A stretch of DNA of 40,133 nucleotides from Lysobacteraceae bacterium. GTDB lineage: Bacteria; Pseudomonadota; Gammaproteobacteria; Xanthomonadales; Rhodanobacteraceae. The notes beneath the pieces are model-generated. The model worked only from the letters and a program-made list of their open reading frames with translations. It made no database searches and was not told where the DNA came from. The first letter of the stretch is position 1; each line of letters opens with the position of its first letter. The stretch spans positions 1-40,133 of the forward strand of contig JAGWIC010000019.1 in the NCBI GenBank assembly GCA_028866435.1, written 5' to 3'. The position numbers and the translations under genes are program-made. Below, piece after piece: positions 16,989 to 27,908 of the stretch.

Positions 16989-18466
16989 TGAGTCTGCTGC
17001 CGACGGCCATCAAGGTCTGTTATTTCCTCGCCGCCCTGCTGTTCATCCTGGGCCTGAAGCGGATGAGTTCGCCACGCACGGCGCGCGGGGGCGTCGTCTG
17101 GGCCGGCTACGGCATGTTGCTGGCGGTGCTGGCCACGTTTTTCCTGCCGGACATGCACCACCTCGGGCTGATCGCGGTGGCCGTGCTGATCGGGGTGGCG
17201 GCCGCCTGGTGGAGCGGCAAGCGGGTGGCGATGACCGCGATGCCGCAGATGGTGGCCCTCTACAACGGCATGGGCGGCGGCGCCGCGGCCGCGATCGGCG
17301 CGGTCGAGCTGATCGGCTACGCGCGCCGGCTGGCGCTGCTGCACCCGCCCGGGATGCCGGATACCTCGCCCCTGCGGCCGGAGAGCTGGGCGCTCAGGGG
17401 CCTGCCGCCGCTGCCGACGGTGGCGACGCTGTCGCCGGTCGAGCTGACCCTGGGCGTGCTCGGCGCGCTGATCGGCGCGGTGAGCTTCTCCGGTTCGCTG
17501 ATCGCCTTCGCCAAGCTGCAGGGCTGGCTGGACAAGCGTTTCGTGTTCGCCGGGCAGCGCGTGGTCAACCTGCTGCTGCTGGCGGGGGCGGTGCTGACGG
17601 GCGGCCTGCTGATCGGCGGCCACGCCAGCCTGGCGCTGATCGTGGCCTTCTTCGCGTTGTCGCTGCTGTTCGGCCTGATGATGACGCTGCCGATCGGCGG
17701 CGCCGACATGCCGGTGGTGATCTCGCTGTACAACGCCTTCACCGGCCTGGCCGTGGCGTTCGAGGGTTTCGTGCTGGGCAACGAGGCGATGATCATCGCC
17801 GGCATGGTGGTCGGCGCGGCCGGCACCTTGCTGACCCAGCTGATGGCCAAGGCGATGAACCGCTCGATCGGCAACGTGCTGTTCGGCAGCTTCGGCGCGG
17901 CGGCGGGCGCGGCGCAGGCGATCGAGGGGGCGCAGAAGCCGGTCGACGCGGCCGACGCGGCGGTGATGATGGCCTATGCCGAACGCGTGGTGATCGTGCC
18001 GGGCTACGGCCTGGCCGTGGCCCAGGCGCAGCACAAGGTGTGGGAGTTCGCGCAGCTGCTGATCAAGCGCGGGGTCAAGGTGAAGTTCGCGATCCACCCG
18101 GTGGCCGGCCGCATGCCCGGGCACATGAACGTGCTGCTGGCGGAGGCGGGCGTGCCCTACGACCTGATCGCCGACATGGAGGACATCAATCCCGAGTTCG
18201 GCGCCACCGACGTCGCGCTGGTGATCGGCGCCAACGACGTGGTCAATCCGCTGGCCAGGACCGATCCGGCGTCACCGATCTATGGCATGCCGATTCTCGA
18301 TGTCAGCGACGCCAAGCACGTGATCGTGATCAAGCGCGGCAAGGGCACCGGCTTTGCCGGTATCGAGAACGCGCTGTTCTACGCGGACAATACCCGCATG
18401 CTCTACGGCGACGGCCAGGCCGCCGTAGGCGAGCTGGTCAACGAGGTGAAGACGGCCGACGGCTGA
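16988..18466 (+). CDS. pntB: NAD(P) transhydrogenase subunit beta
   Basis: A 492-residue inner-membrane protein carrying the rest of the proton channel and the NADP(H)-binding dIII domain. Multiple transmembrane helices occupy about residues 1-270. The C-terminal domain has VIVPGYGLAVAQAQHKVWEF, AIHPVAGRMPGHMNVLLAEA and VALVIGANDVVNPLA, then ends near FYADNTRMLYGDG. Together with PntAA and PntAB it uses the proton gradient to make NADPH from NADH. The family match is clear over the full length. It converges on the membrane protein gene at 18492 with only a 25-nt gap and no evident terminator. Confidence 0.96.
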   Translation: MSLLPTAIKVCYFLAALLFILGLKRMSSPRTARGGVVWAGYGMLLAVLATFFLPDMHHLGLIAVAVLIGVAAAWWSGKRVAMTAMPQMVALYNGMGGGAAAAIGAVELIGYARRLALLHPPGMPDTSPLRPESWALRGLPPLPTVATLSPVELTLGVLGALIGAVSFSGSLIAFAKLQGWLDKRFVFAGQRVVNLLLLAGAVLTGGLLIGGHASLALIVAFFALSLLFGLMMTLPIGGADMPVVISLYNAFTGLAVAFEGFVLGNEAMIIAGMVVGAAGTLLTQLMAKAMNRSIGNVLFGSFGAAAGAAQAIEGAQKPVDAADAAVMMAYAERVVIVPGYGLAVAQAQHKVWEFAQLLIKRGVKVKFAIHPVAGRMPGHMNVLLAEAGVPYDLIADMEDINPEFGATDVALVIGANDVVNPLARTDPASPIYGMPILDVSDAKHVIVIKRGKGTGFAGIENALFYADNTRMLYGDGQAAVGELVNEVKTADG

Positions 18467-18491
18467 GGCGCCGGCCCGCGCCGTTGCCGGA

Positions 18492-18920
18492 TCAGCGGCG
18501 GCGCGGAGGGCGGGCGGCCAGCCAGCCGGCAAGCGCCATCGCCAGCACGCCCCACAGCAGGTCGACCGGGCCCAGTGCCATGCAGGCCAGTTGCCAGAGC
18601 ATCGCCAGGCCGGCGGTACGCATGGCGTCGGCCACGCCGATGCCCATGTTGCCGGCGATCTGCACGCTGGCGATCAGCATGTTGAGGTAGAGCACCGCCA
18701 GCGCGGTGGCGCCGGCCGACAGCAGCATGGCGGCGAGGCCGGGCCGGCGCACCGTGCCGCGTATGGTCAACGCCAGCAAGGCGCCGATCGGCACCGCCAG
18801 CCATGGCAGCGGCCGGCCCATGTACAGCGATATCACCATCCACGCCGCGCCGGCCGCCAGGCCGAGCATCGTGGCGGTGAACAGCGCGAAGGCGGAAAGG
18901 AACGCGGAGCGCGCGCTCAT
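18492..18920 (-). CDS. Small membrane protein of unknown function
   Basis: A 142-residue hydrophobic protein from the ATG at 18920, with about four membrane helices ([67 protein letters not shown]). It ends in a basic tail (ARPPRRR). I do not recognise the family. An ATG at 18983 would add 21 residues that are not membrane-like; neither start has a clear ribosome-binding site, and the shorter form looks more natural for a membrane protein. It diverges from sufT across the region holding the FNR-like box, so it could share that control. Confidence 0.65.
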   Translation of the reverse strand: MSARSAFLSAFALFTATMLGLAAGAAWMVISLYMGRPLPWLAVPIGALLALTIRGTVRRPGLAAMLLSAGATALAVLYLNMLIASVQIAGNMGIGVADAMRTAGLAMLWQLACMALGPVDLLWGVLAMALAGWLAARPPRRR

Positions 18921-19049
18921 CGGCGCTGGCAGGGCTGGGGGGCTGGCCACATGGGTTGGTCCGTCGCACAAAGGGGCCATCATAACGTGCGCCTGCGTGG
19001 TGCCGGCAAGCGCGTGGTCGCCGTTTTGCTTGAGTTTGGCGATTCAGGC

Positions 19050-19092
19050 CTGATCTGAATCAAGCATGCCCGCGCCGCGGCCGGCATAATGA
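19050..19092 (+). promoter_or_regulatory. FNR/Anr-like box and -10 element upstream of sufT
   Basis: CTGATctgaATCAA (19050-19063) matches the FNR consensus TTGAT-N4-ATCAA at 9 of 10 specified bases. A -10-like CATAAT lies at 19087-19092. The box centre is about 42 bp before the predicted start near 19099, the class II activator position. Regulation is inferred. Confidence 0.6.
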
Positions 19093-19146
19093 TCACCTTG
19101 GGTTCGACCTTGCGTTGCGCCCGCAGACACAGGATTGGCAAGTGGC

Positions 19147-19704
19147 ATGAGTGGTTTCAGTCTGAGCAGCGAACCTTTCACCCTGTTGCGCGACTGCAGC
19201 GCGGTCATGGTGCCGCAGGGCGAGGCGGTGAGCCTGCCTGCCGGTCAGATCGGCTACATCACCCAGGCCCTGGGCGGCAGTTTTACCGTCTACGTGGAAG
19301 GCAATCTCTTCCGTATCGCCGGCAGCGATGCCGATGCGCTGGGCAAGGAGCGGCCGCTGCCGATCGAGGTGGCGGCCGATGCCACCAACGAGGATGTGGA
19401 GAAGCTGGCCTGGGACCAGCTGCGGACGGTGTTCGATCCGGAAATCCCGGTCAACGTGGTGGAGCTGGGGCTGGTCTACGACCTGAGCCTGGAACAGACC
19501 GCGGCGGGCGACCGCAAGGTCTACGTCAAGCTCACCCTGACCGCGCCGGGTTGCGGCATGGGCGACATCCTGGTCGACGATGCCCGCACCAAGCTGGAGA
19601 TGATTCCCACCGTGAACGAGGCGGAGGTGGACCTGGTGTTCGATCCGCCGTGGAGCCACTCGATGATGTCCGATGCCGCCAAGCTCGAAACCGGCATGCT
19701 CTGA
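19147..19704 (+). CDS. sufT: Putative Fe-S cluster assembly protein SufT
   Basis: A 185-residue SufT-type protein: an N-terminal beta-rich extension (about 1-80) and a MIP18/DUF59 domain. The family signature FDPEIPVNVVELGLVYDL is followed by LTLTAPGCGMGDILVDD with its conserved cysteine, and VDLVFDPPWSHSMMSD. SufT-type proteins assist maturation of Fe-S proteins. ATG at 19147 is used; a TTG 12 nt earlier is less likely. It stands alone, away from other suf genes. The FNR-like box upstream suggests oxygen-linked expression, consistent with Fe-S demand. Confidence 0.92.
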   Translation: MSGFSLSSEPFTLLRDCSAVMVPQGEAVSLPAGQIGYITQALGGSFTVYVEGNLFRIAGSDADALGKERPLPIEVAADATNEDVEKLAWDQLRTVFDPEIPVNVVELGLVYDLSLEQTAAGDRKVYVKLTLTAPGCGMGDILVDDARTKLEMIPTVNEAEVDLVFDPPWSHSMMSDAAKLETGML

Positions 19705-19889
19705 ATCGCGGCTAACGGATCGCTATATCTTGCGTTTTCCCGTGCCTGCCGGTGGCCGTTCCCGGCGGCAGGCCGCCGCGGCGTAACGGGATCGGCGGCC
19801 CCCTGGGCATCCCTCTCCGGCGGCATGTGCCGGAAATTCGGCTGAAAACAGGCTTTTCCCGCGCAGTCGCCACGGTGGGACGGCTGGAG

Positions 19890-19905
19890 TGTGACTGTGG
19901 TCACC
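19890..19905 (+). promoter_or_regulatory. Clp/CRP-like binding site
   Basis: TGTGA-CTGTGG-TCACC matches the CRP-family consensus TGTGA-N6-TCACA at 9 of 10 positions. Its centre is about 63 bp upstream of the transcript start predicted from the promoter at 19926-19954. In Xanthomonas, the CRP-like regulator Clp controls extracellular enzymes; use here is inference. Confidence 0.6.
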
Positions 19906-19925
19906 CGGCGTAGGAAAAAGTCGGA

Positions 19926-19954
19926 TTGTCATGCCGTGTCGCAAGAACTAACGT
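19926..19954 (+). promoter_or_regulatory. Candidate sigma-70 promoter of the M4 protease gene
   Basis: TTGTCA (19926-19931), 17-nt spacer, TAACGT (19949-19954). The -35 is good and the -10 weak, as expected for an activator-dependent promoter downstream of the Clp-like box. Confidence 0.4.
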
Positions 19955-20201
19955 TCACTGATCCGCCCTCGGGGAGGTCGGCGGATGATCCCGTGGCGGC
20001 GCACTTCCGCCGTTTTGCAGCTACGCGTCCACCCGCTGTTCTGGAACGGAGTCCCAGGAGGAAGCAGCTGGTTACGGACGTACTTGGGGATCGCTAGGCA
20101 TTCAACGAAACAGGCCGCCGTCTGTCACGGCGAGTTTTCCATGGGGCCGTCCGGCCGCATCGGGCCCGCTTGCCCTCAAATTTCGTCCAGGAGTCAATCA
20201 A

Positions 20202-22343
<2,142 letters not shown>

Positions 22344-22350
22344 GCCCAGG

Positions 22351-22415
22351 CGGGTCAGGGACGACCCGTTGTTGGAAGCGACGGGGCCGATCCATGGGGA
22401 TCGGGCCCCGTCTTT
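22351..22415 (+). terminator. Two hairpins ending the protease transcript
   Basis: First, CGGGTC-AGGGAC-GACCCG (22351-22368). Second, a 14-bp stem (22380-22393 with 22398-22412, one bulged G) with loop ATGG, followed by TTT. The second is the stronger terminator. Confidence 0.8.
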
Positions 22416-22449
22416 CGTCCCCTGGCAGCGGCCCGCTTGCGTTGCAGCC

Positions 22450-22941
22450 TCAGCCGCTTACCGCCTCGAAACGGTTGGCGTCGCGGTTCTTGCGCACCTT
22501 GGCCGGATCCCACACGCGGCCGTTCATGGCGATGTAGACGCCGTCGGGCAGGGTCTGCACCGCGGCCACGGCGCAGCCGATGTTGAACACCGCGTCCGAG
22601 CCCTGGAAGCGCGCCGGGTTCAGCGCGCCGGTGAGCACGATCACCTTGCCCGCGAGGCCGGCCAGCTCGCGCGCGGTGTCGACCATGCTGTCGGTACCGT
22701 GGGTGACCAGCACGTGCCGGTGCGGCTGCGCCTCGATCGTGGAGCGCACCAGGGCGCGATCCTCCGGCCCCATGTGCAGGCTGTCCTTGCGCAGGATCGG
22801 GATCACCTCGAACTGGAATGCCACGCCCAGCTGGTTGAGGATCTCGCCGATCTGCGGCGCACCGATCTTGAAGTCCGACTTGTCGTCGAAATAGATCTTG
22901 TCGATGGTGCCGCCGGTGGTGACGATGGTCAGATGCTGCAT
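22450..22941 (-). CDS. Short asparaginase-like protein (N-terminal domain only)
   Basis: A 163-residue protein matching the N-terminal domain of L-asparaginases. The first catalytic threonine motif TTGGTIDK (Thr12) and the second VTHGTDSM are both present, followed by VIVLTGALNPARFQGSDAVF. Full asparaginases are about 330 residues; the C-terminal domain that completes the dimer is absent, with a clean stop at 22450. Whether it is an amidohydrolase, a nucleoside- or peptide-acting relative, or inactive cannot be told. ATG at 22941 is used; ten residues upstream lack similarity. It stands apart from the genes beyond the repeat element. Confidence 0.85.
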   Translation of the reverse strand: MQHLTIVTTGGTIDKIYFDDKSDFKIGAPQIGEILNQLGVAFQFEVIPILRKDSLHMGPEDRALVRSTIEAQPHRHVLVTHGTDSMVDTARELAGLAGKVIVLTGALNPARFQGSDAVFNIGCAVAAVQTLPDGVYIAMNGRVWDPAKVRKNRDANRFEAVSG

Positions 22942-23029
22942 GTCGGTGGGCCGAAGAGGAGAACGGGGCATTTTAGCCCGTGCCTGCGTGAAACGCTTGC
23001 CGCGGCAATTCGACCATTCGGCAATTCAT

Positions 23030-23138
23030 CGTAGGAGCCCGCTCGCGGGCGATGCCGTTGGCTCTTGCGAATCCCGAATCCCGAATCCCGAATCCCGAAT
23101 CCCGGGCCAAAAGCATCGCCCGCGAGCGGGCTCCTACG
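23030..23138. repeat. REP-like inverted pair enclosing a heptamer array
   Basis: A 26-bp sequence (23030-23055) is repeated perfectly in inverted orientation at 23113-23138. Each copy contains the internal palindrome GCCCGCTCGCGGGC, as in REP/BIME elements. Between them lies the tandem GAATCCC array. The pair can fold into a cruciform or long hairpin. It lies between the asparaginase-like gene start and the acyl-CoA dehydrogenase stop, so it may also end the latter's transcript. Confidence 0.9.
23069..23103. repeat. Tandem heptamer GAATCCC x5
   Basis: Five perfect head-to-tail copies of GAATCCC (35 bp) sit inside the REP-like pair. Copy number is likely to vary by slippage. Confidence 0.95.
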
Positions 23139-23152
23139 GGGAAAGAGTGTGG

Positions 23153-24793
23153 TCAGCCCAGCAGCAGGGCGGTGTTGGCCGCGTCGGGCGCCACCAGGCG
23201 GTCGAGGCCGTGGCCGACGAAGCGGTGCAGCGCCGCGGCGGGACGTCGGTCGCCGTGGCGGCTCGACCATGCCGCCTGGCGTGCCAGCAGCGCCGCCGCG
23301 GCGCAGCGCGCCAGGGTGAAGGCGAGGCCGCGCGCGCCGGCTTCCAGCGTGTCGCGCGTGGCCGCGTGCTGGTCGAGCCAGCGCGCCGTGGCGTCCAGCG
23401 TCTGCCGGATCGCGCTGGCCGCGTGCATGTCGTCGTTGCCCGCCAGCCAGCCGGCGCAGGCCGTGCGCAACGGGTCGGGGCCGTCGCCGGCCAGTGCGCG
23501 CAGGCTGTCCAGCGACAGCACGTTGGTGGTGCCTTCCCAGATCGCATAGACCTGCGCGTCGCGCAGCAGCTGCGGCAGGCCGGTGTCCTCGATGTAGCCG
23601 GCGCCGCCTAAGCATTCCAGCGCCTCCGAGCACGTCGCCACCGCCAGCTTGCCGGTCCACAGCTTGGCCAGCGGGGTGAGCAGGCGCAGCAGGGCCGCCT
23701 CATGCGAAGCGGCGCATCCATGCTCGACCCGGCCAAGCAGCTGGACCACCTCGAAGGTCAGCGCGAACGCGCCCTCGAACTCCGCCCGCATGTCGGCCAG
23801 GGTCTGCGCGTGCAGCGGATGCTGGATCAGCGGGCGGCCGAACGCCTGGCGCCGGGTGGCGTAATCCCGGGCCAGGCCGATTGCCCGCGCCATGCTGGCC
23901 GTCGCGCAGACCGCGTTCCAGGTGCGGGTGATATTGAGCATCGGCGCCACCTGGCGCACGCCGTGGGCAAGTTCCCCCAGCGGCCAGGCGGGCAGGCCGT
24001 CCAGGTGGATTTCCGCGGTGGGCAGTTCCTGCGTGCCGAGCTTGTCCTTCAGCCGATCGATCAGCAGTTCCGGTTTGCGTCGCGCGCCGTCCATCGTCTC
24101 GACGTAGAACAGCGCCAGCGCTGCCGCGCCGCTGCCGGCGCCTTCGGGCCGGGCCAGCGCCAGCGCGGCCTCGCCGACCACCGCCGAGCTGAACCATTTG
24201 CGCCCGTACAGCCGCCATTGCCCGTCGGCGTCCCGCCGCGCCACGGTTTCGGTAGGGCCCACGTCGGAGCCGCCGATCGTCTCGGTCATCCACTGGCCGC
24301 TGAGCCAGAACGTGGACGCATCGCGGCTGAGGAAATGTGGCAGCGCGCGCTCGATCAGCGCGCGGTTGCCCGACGCCTTGATCGCGGTGGCGGCGCCGTC
24401 GGTCATCGCCAGCGGGCAGGTGTAGAACTCGCTGGCGAGGTGGTACAGGTAGACGCGGGCGAACTGTTCCAGCCGGGCGTGCTCGCTGTCGGCGTGGCCG
24501 GCGGCGAGTACCGCATGCCGCGTCGCCATCGCCGCGCCTTCCTGCCACGCCGGCGTCAACTCGATGCGGTCGATACGCTGCCCCCAGGCATCCCACTGGG
24601 TCAGTACCGGCTTGCGCCGCGTGGTGGTGGCGGCACGCCGCCACGCCATCTGCGCGTAATCACCGAGGGCGTCCAGATCGGCGTCCAGCGCCGCGCGTCG
24701 TGGTGTCGGCAGGGCGCGATCGAGCAGGTTCAGCAGCGCACGGTCGCTGCGGTAGGGGTGCGGTAGTTGCGGCGCCTCCTGCAGAAATTCCAT
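23153..24793 (-). CDS. AidB-like acyl-CoA dehydrogenase
   Basis: A 546-residue flavoprotein of the acyl-CoA dehydrogenase superfamily. Length and the long N- and C-terminal parts fit the AidB branch. Signatures include LSGQWMTETIGGSDVG (FAD-binding region), RLYGRKWFSS, ATRRQAFGRPLIQHPLHAQ, and the region of the catalytic base YAIWEGTTNVLSLDSLRALA. AidB proteins bind DNA and are linked to alkylation responses in E. coli; whether this one acts on DNA damage or on fatty acyl substrates is uncertain. It begins 43 nt after the DUF2069 gene and probably shares its transcript with wrbA. Confidence 0.88.
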   Translation of the reverse strand: MEFLQEAPQLPHPYRSDRALLNLLDRALPTPRRAALDADLDALGDYAQMAWRRAATTTRRKPVLTQWDAWGQRIDRIELTPAWQEGAAMATRHAVLAAGHADSEHARLEQFARVYLYHLASEFYTCPLAMTDGAATAIKASGNRALIERALPHFLSRDASTFWLSGQWMTETIGGSDVGPTETVARRDADGQWRLYGRKWFSSAVVGEAALALARPEGAGSGAAALALFYVETMDGARRKPELLIDRLKDKLGTQELPTAEIHLDGLPAWPLGELAHGVRQVAPMLNITRTWNAVCATASMARAIGLARDYATRRQAFGRPLIQHPLHAQTLADMRAEFEGAFALTFEVVQLLGRVEHGCAASHEAALLRLLTPLAKLWTGKLAVATCSEALECLGGAGYIEDTGLPQLLRDAQVYAIWEGTTNVLSLDSLRALAGDGPDPLRTACAGWLAGNDDMHAASAIRQTLDATARWLDQHAATRDTLEAGARGLAFTLARCAAAALLARQAAWSSRHGDRRPAAALHRFVGHGLDRLVAPDAANTALLLG

Positions 24794-24836
24794 GGGCGTG
24801 CTCCTCGCGGTGATGGGTCGATGCGGATGGGTGGCG

Positions 24837-25840
<1,004 letters not shown>

Positions 25841-25882
25841 TCATGATGGTGACCGTTGCGTGATCGTGCCCAAGGGACGCTG

Positions 25883-27160
25883 ATGATCCGACGATTCAAT
25901 CGCGATCGAACAAGCAGCTTCAGCCGTTTCGTCTGGCAGCGCTTTGTCGACGACAAGTGCTTCGAGACGGCGGGTGCCTTGTCCTATACCACCCTGGTTT
26001 CGCTGGTGCCGCTCACCGTTGCGGTGCTGGCCATGTTTTCCGTGTTTCCGGTGTTCCAGCCGGCGCGCGACACGCTGGTCAACTTCGTGTTCAGCAATTT
26101 CGTCCCGGCCGCCGGCGAAAAGGTGCAGGAGGCGCTGCAGAGCTTCGCGGAAAACGCCAAGGGGCTGACCGGGGTCAGCATCCTGGTGATGCTGTTCAGT
26201 GCCTTGTCGATGATGATCAGCATCGAGGATCGCCTGAACCGGATCTGGCGCGTGCGTCAGGCGCGCGGCTGGGGTTCGCGCCTGCTGCTGTACTGGGCGG
26301 CCTTGACGCTGGGGCCGATCCTGGTGGGCGGCGGTATCGCGGCCACCTCCTATGTGACGGCGATGCCGTTCCTGAGCGTGGCCGCCGACCAGATCCACAC
26401 GGTCGGCATGGGCCTGCTGGCGACGCTGCCCTTCCTGGTGACCTTTTTCACCCTGTGGCTGATGTATGCGGTGATCCCCAACACCCGGGTGTCGCGACGC
26501 GATGCGGCGATCGGCGCGCTGCTGGGCGCGGTGCTGTTCGAGATCGCCCGCTGGGGTTTCGGCCAATACGTCGGCAACGCGCACAATTACCAGAGGATCT
26601 ACGGCGCGCTGGCGGCGATCCCGATTTTCCTGTTGTGGATCTACCTGTCGTGGGTGATCGTGATCCTGGCGGCCTCGATCGCGGCGTCGATCTCCGCCTA
26701 TGAGTATCGTCCGCCGACGGATGCGCTGCCGGAGGGGGCCGAATTCCTGGGCCTGCTGGCGGTGCTGGGCTATTTCGTGGAGGCCCAGCGGTGCGGCGAG
26801 TGCGTGGATCCGGCCGAGCTGCGCCTGCGTGCGCCCTACCTGCGTTCGGCATGGATCGCGGCGTGCCTGGACGACCTGCAGCAGGCGGACCTGATCCGGC
26901 GAGGCGAGTCCGGAGGCTGGTTGCTCAGCCGCAGCCTGGACAGCACCGACCTGCGGCGGCTGTACCGTTGCACCCATTGCCGGCTGCCGCTGCATCCGCA
27001 CGATGAGGCGGCGGCGGCGGGCATCGAGTTGCCGCCGCCGCTGCTGGAAATGCTGTCCGGCCTGGCCGCGGTGCTGGAGTCGAAGCTGGGCATGCGGCTC
27101 GACCAGATCTATCCCCCGGCCGCCGATGGGGCGGCCGATCCAGAGGAAACCCCGGCATGA
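25883..27160 (+). CDS. YihY/BrkB-family inner membrane protein with CxxC-bearing C-terminal domain
   Basis: A 425-residue protein. The first about 280 residues are the YihY domain with about six helices (ALSYTTLVSLVPLTVAVLAM near the start, ISILVMLFSALSMM-like helix, FLVTFFTLWLMYAVIPN). The cytoplasmic C-terminal part (about 285-425) looks winged-helix-like and has two CxxC pairs, Cys304/Cys307 and Cys363/Cys366, which could bind a metal. ATG at 25883 with AAGGGA is used instead of a TTG at 25856. The older name ribonuclease BN is a misassignment for this family. The stop overlaps the tlpA-like start as ATGA. Function is unknown. Confidence 0.88.
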   Translation: MIRRFNRDRTSSFSRFVWQRFVDDKCFETAGALSYTTLVSLVPLTVAVLAMFSVFPVFQPARDTLVNFVFSNFVPAAGEKVQEALQSFAENAKGLTGVSILVMLFSALSMMISIEDRLNRIWRVRQARGWGSRLLLYWAALTLGPILVGGGIAATSYVTAMPFLSVAADQIHTVGMGLLATLPFLVTFFTLWLMYAVIPNTRVSRRDAAIGALLGAVLFEIARWGFGQYVGNAHNYQRIYGALAAIPIFLLWIYLSWVIVILAASIAASISAYEYRPPTDALPEGAEFLGLLAVLGYFVEAQRCGECVDPAELRLRAPYLRSAWIAACLDDLQQADLIRRGESGGWLLSRSLDSTDLRRLYRCTHCRLPLHPHDEAAAAGIELPPPLLEMLSGLAAVLESKLGMRLDQIYPPAADGAADPEETPA

Positions 27161-27639
27161 CCTTCGTTGCTTCATTCACCGCCCGATCCCTCGCCGTGCT
27201 CGGCCTGGCACTGGCCACCGCCACTCATGCCGCCATGCCGGCGCAGCCGGCGCTGAAGGTCACCACGCTGGACGGCAGGACGTTTGACCTCGCCGCGCAG
27301 CGCGGGCATTGGGTGATTGTCAATTTCTGGGCCACCTGGTGCGCGCCGTGCATCGAGGAGATGCCGGCCATCTCGCATTTCGTCAGCACCCACCCCGATG
27401 TCCGGGCGATAGGACTGGCGTATGAAGACAGCGCGCCGGCCAGGATCGAGGCGTTCCTGGCCAAACACCCCGTGGTCTATCCGATCGCCCGGGTCGGCCT
27501 GGACAAGCCGGTGAAGGATTTCGATGAGCCTCGCGGCCTGCCGACGACGTACCTCATCGGCCCGGACGGCAGGGTGGCGAAGCAGATCGTCGGGCCGGTC
27601 AGCGGGGCGTCGCTGGCGGCGTTGATCGGGGCCAAATGA
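27157..27639 (+). CDS. TlpA-family thiol:disulfide oxidoreductase
   Basis: A 160-residue exported thioredoxin-like protein. The N-terminus is a signal sequence or anchor (about 1-25, cleavage near THAAMPA). The thioredoxin fold starts at LKVTTLDGRTFDLAAQRGHW, with active site WCAPC in VNFWATWCAPCIEEMP, and the cis-proline region GLPTTYLIGPDG. TlpA/ResA proteins reduce periplasmic disulphides, often for cytochrome c maturation. The ATG overlaps the YihY gene stop and the stop overlaps the acylphosphatase start, so three genes are coupled. Substrate unknown. Confidence 0.92.
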   Translation: MTFVASFTARSLAVLGLALATATHAAMPAQPALKVTTLDGRTFDLAAQRGHWVIVNFWATWCAPCIEEMPAISHFVSTHPDVRAIGLAYEDSAPARIEAFLAKHPVVYPIARVGLDKPVKDFDEPRGLPTTYLIGPDGRVAKQIVGPVSGASLAALIGAK

Positions 27640-27905
27640 TGCCGGCGGCCAGGTTCCTCGTTGCGGGCCGGGTGCAGGGCGTGTTCTTTCGCGCCAGCAC
27701 CCGCGAGCAGGCGCTGGCGCTGGGCCTTGCGGGCCATGCCCTGAACCGCGGCGATGGCCGGGTCGAGGTATTGGCGGTCGGCCCGGGCCCGGCACTGGAC
27801 GCGCTGCATGCGTGGCTGCGGCAGGGGCCGCCAGCGGCGCGCGTGGAGGCGGTCGACCGCGAGGACCTGCCGGGGCAGGCCGTGCAAGGCTTTCGCATCG
27901 GCTGA
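27636..27905 (+). CDS. acyP: Acylphosphatase
   Basis: An 89-residue enzyme hydrolysing acyl phosphates. The phosphate-binding loop GRVQGVFFR carries the catalytic Arg19. The active-site asparagine is Asn37 in GHALNRGDGRVEV. Length is normal for the family (about 90). The ATG overlaps the TlpA-family gene stop. The gene ends 3 nt before the convergent PPK2 stop. Confidence 0.93.
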   Translation: MMPAARFLVAGRVQGVFFRASTREQALALGLAGHALNRGDGRVEVLAVGPGPALDALHAWLRQGPPAARVEAVDREDLPGQAVQGFRIG

Positions 27906-27908
27906 TGC

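Larger units (their letters stand above)
19705..20201 (+). other. Long intergenic region between sufT and the M4 protease gene
   Basis: About 497 nt without a convincing gene. It holds a possible sufT terminator hairpin (GCCTGCCG 19744-19751 with CGGCAGGC 19766-19773, 14-nt loop), a Clp/CRP-like box (19890-19905), a sigma-70-like promoter (19926-19954) and a hairpin at the predicted transcript start (ATCCGCC 19961-19967 with GGCGGAT 19980-19986). The remaining about 215 nt would be a long protease leader. Confidence 0.6.

Noticed and set aside
19891..20097. 68-codon open frame upstream of the M4 protease
   Set aside because: Overlaps the promoter and Clp-like box, no ribosome-binding site, composition not protein-like.
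22965..23150. Possible CRISPR array from short repeats
   Set aside because: Repeats are directly adjacent heptamers without spacers, flanked by inverted REP-like copies; no cas genes in the window.
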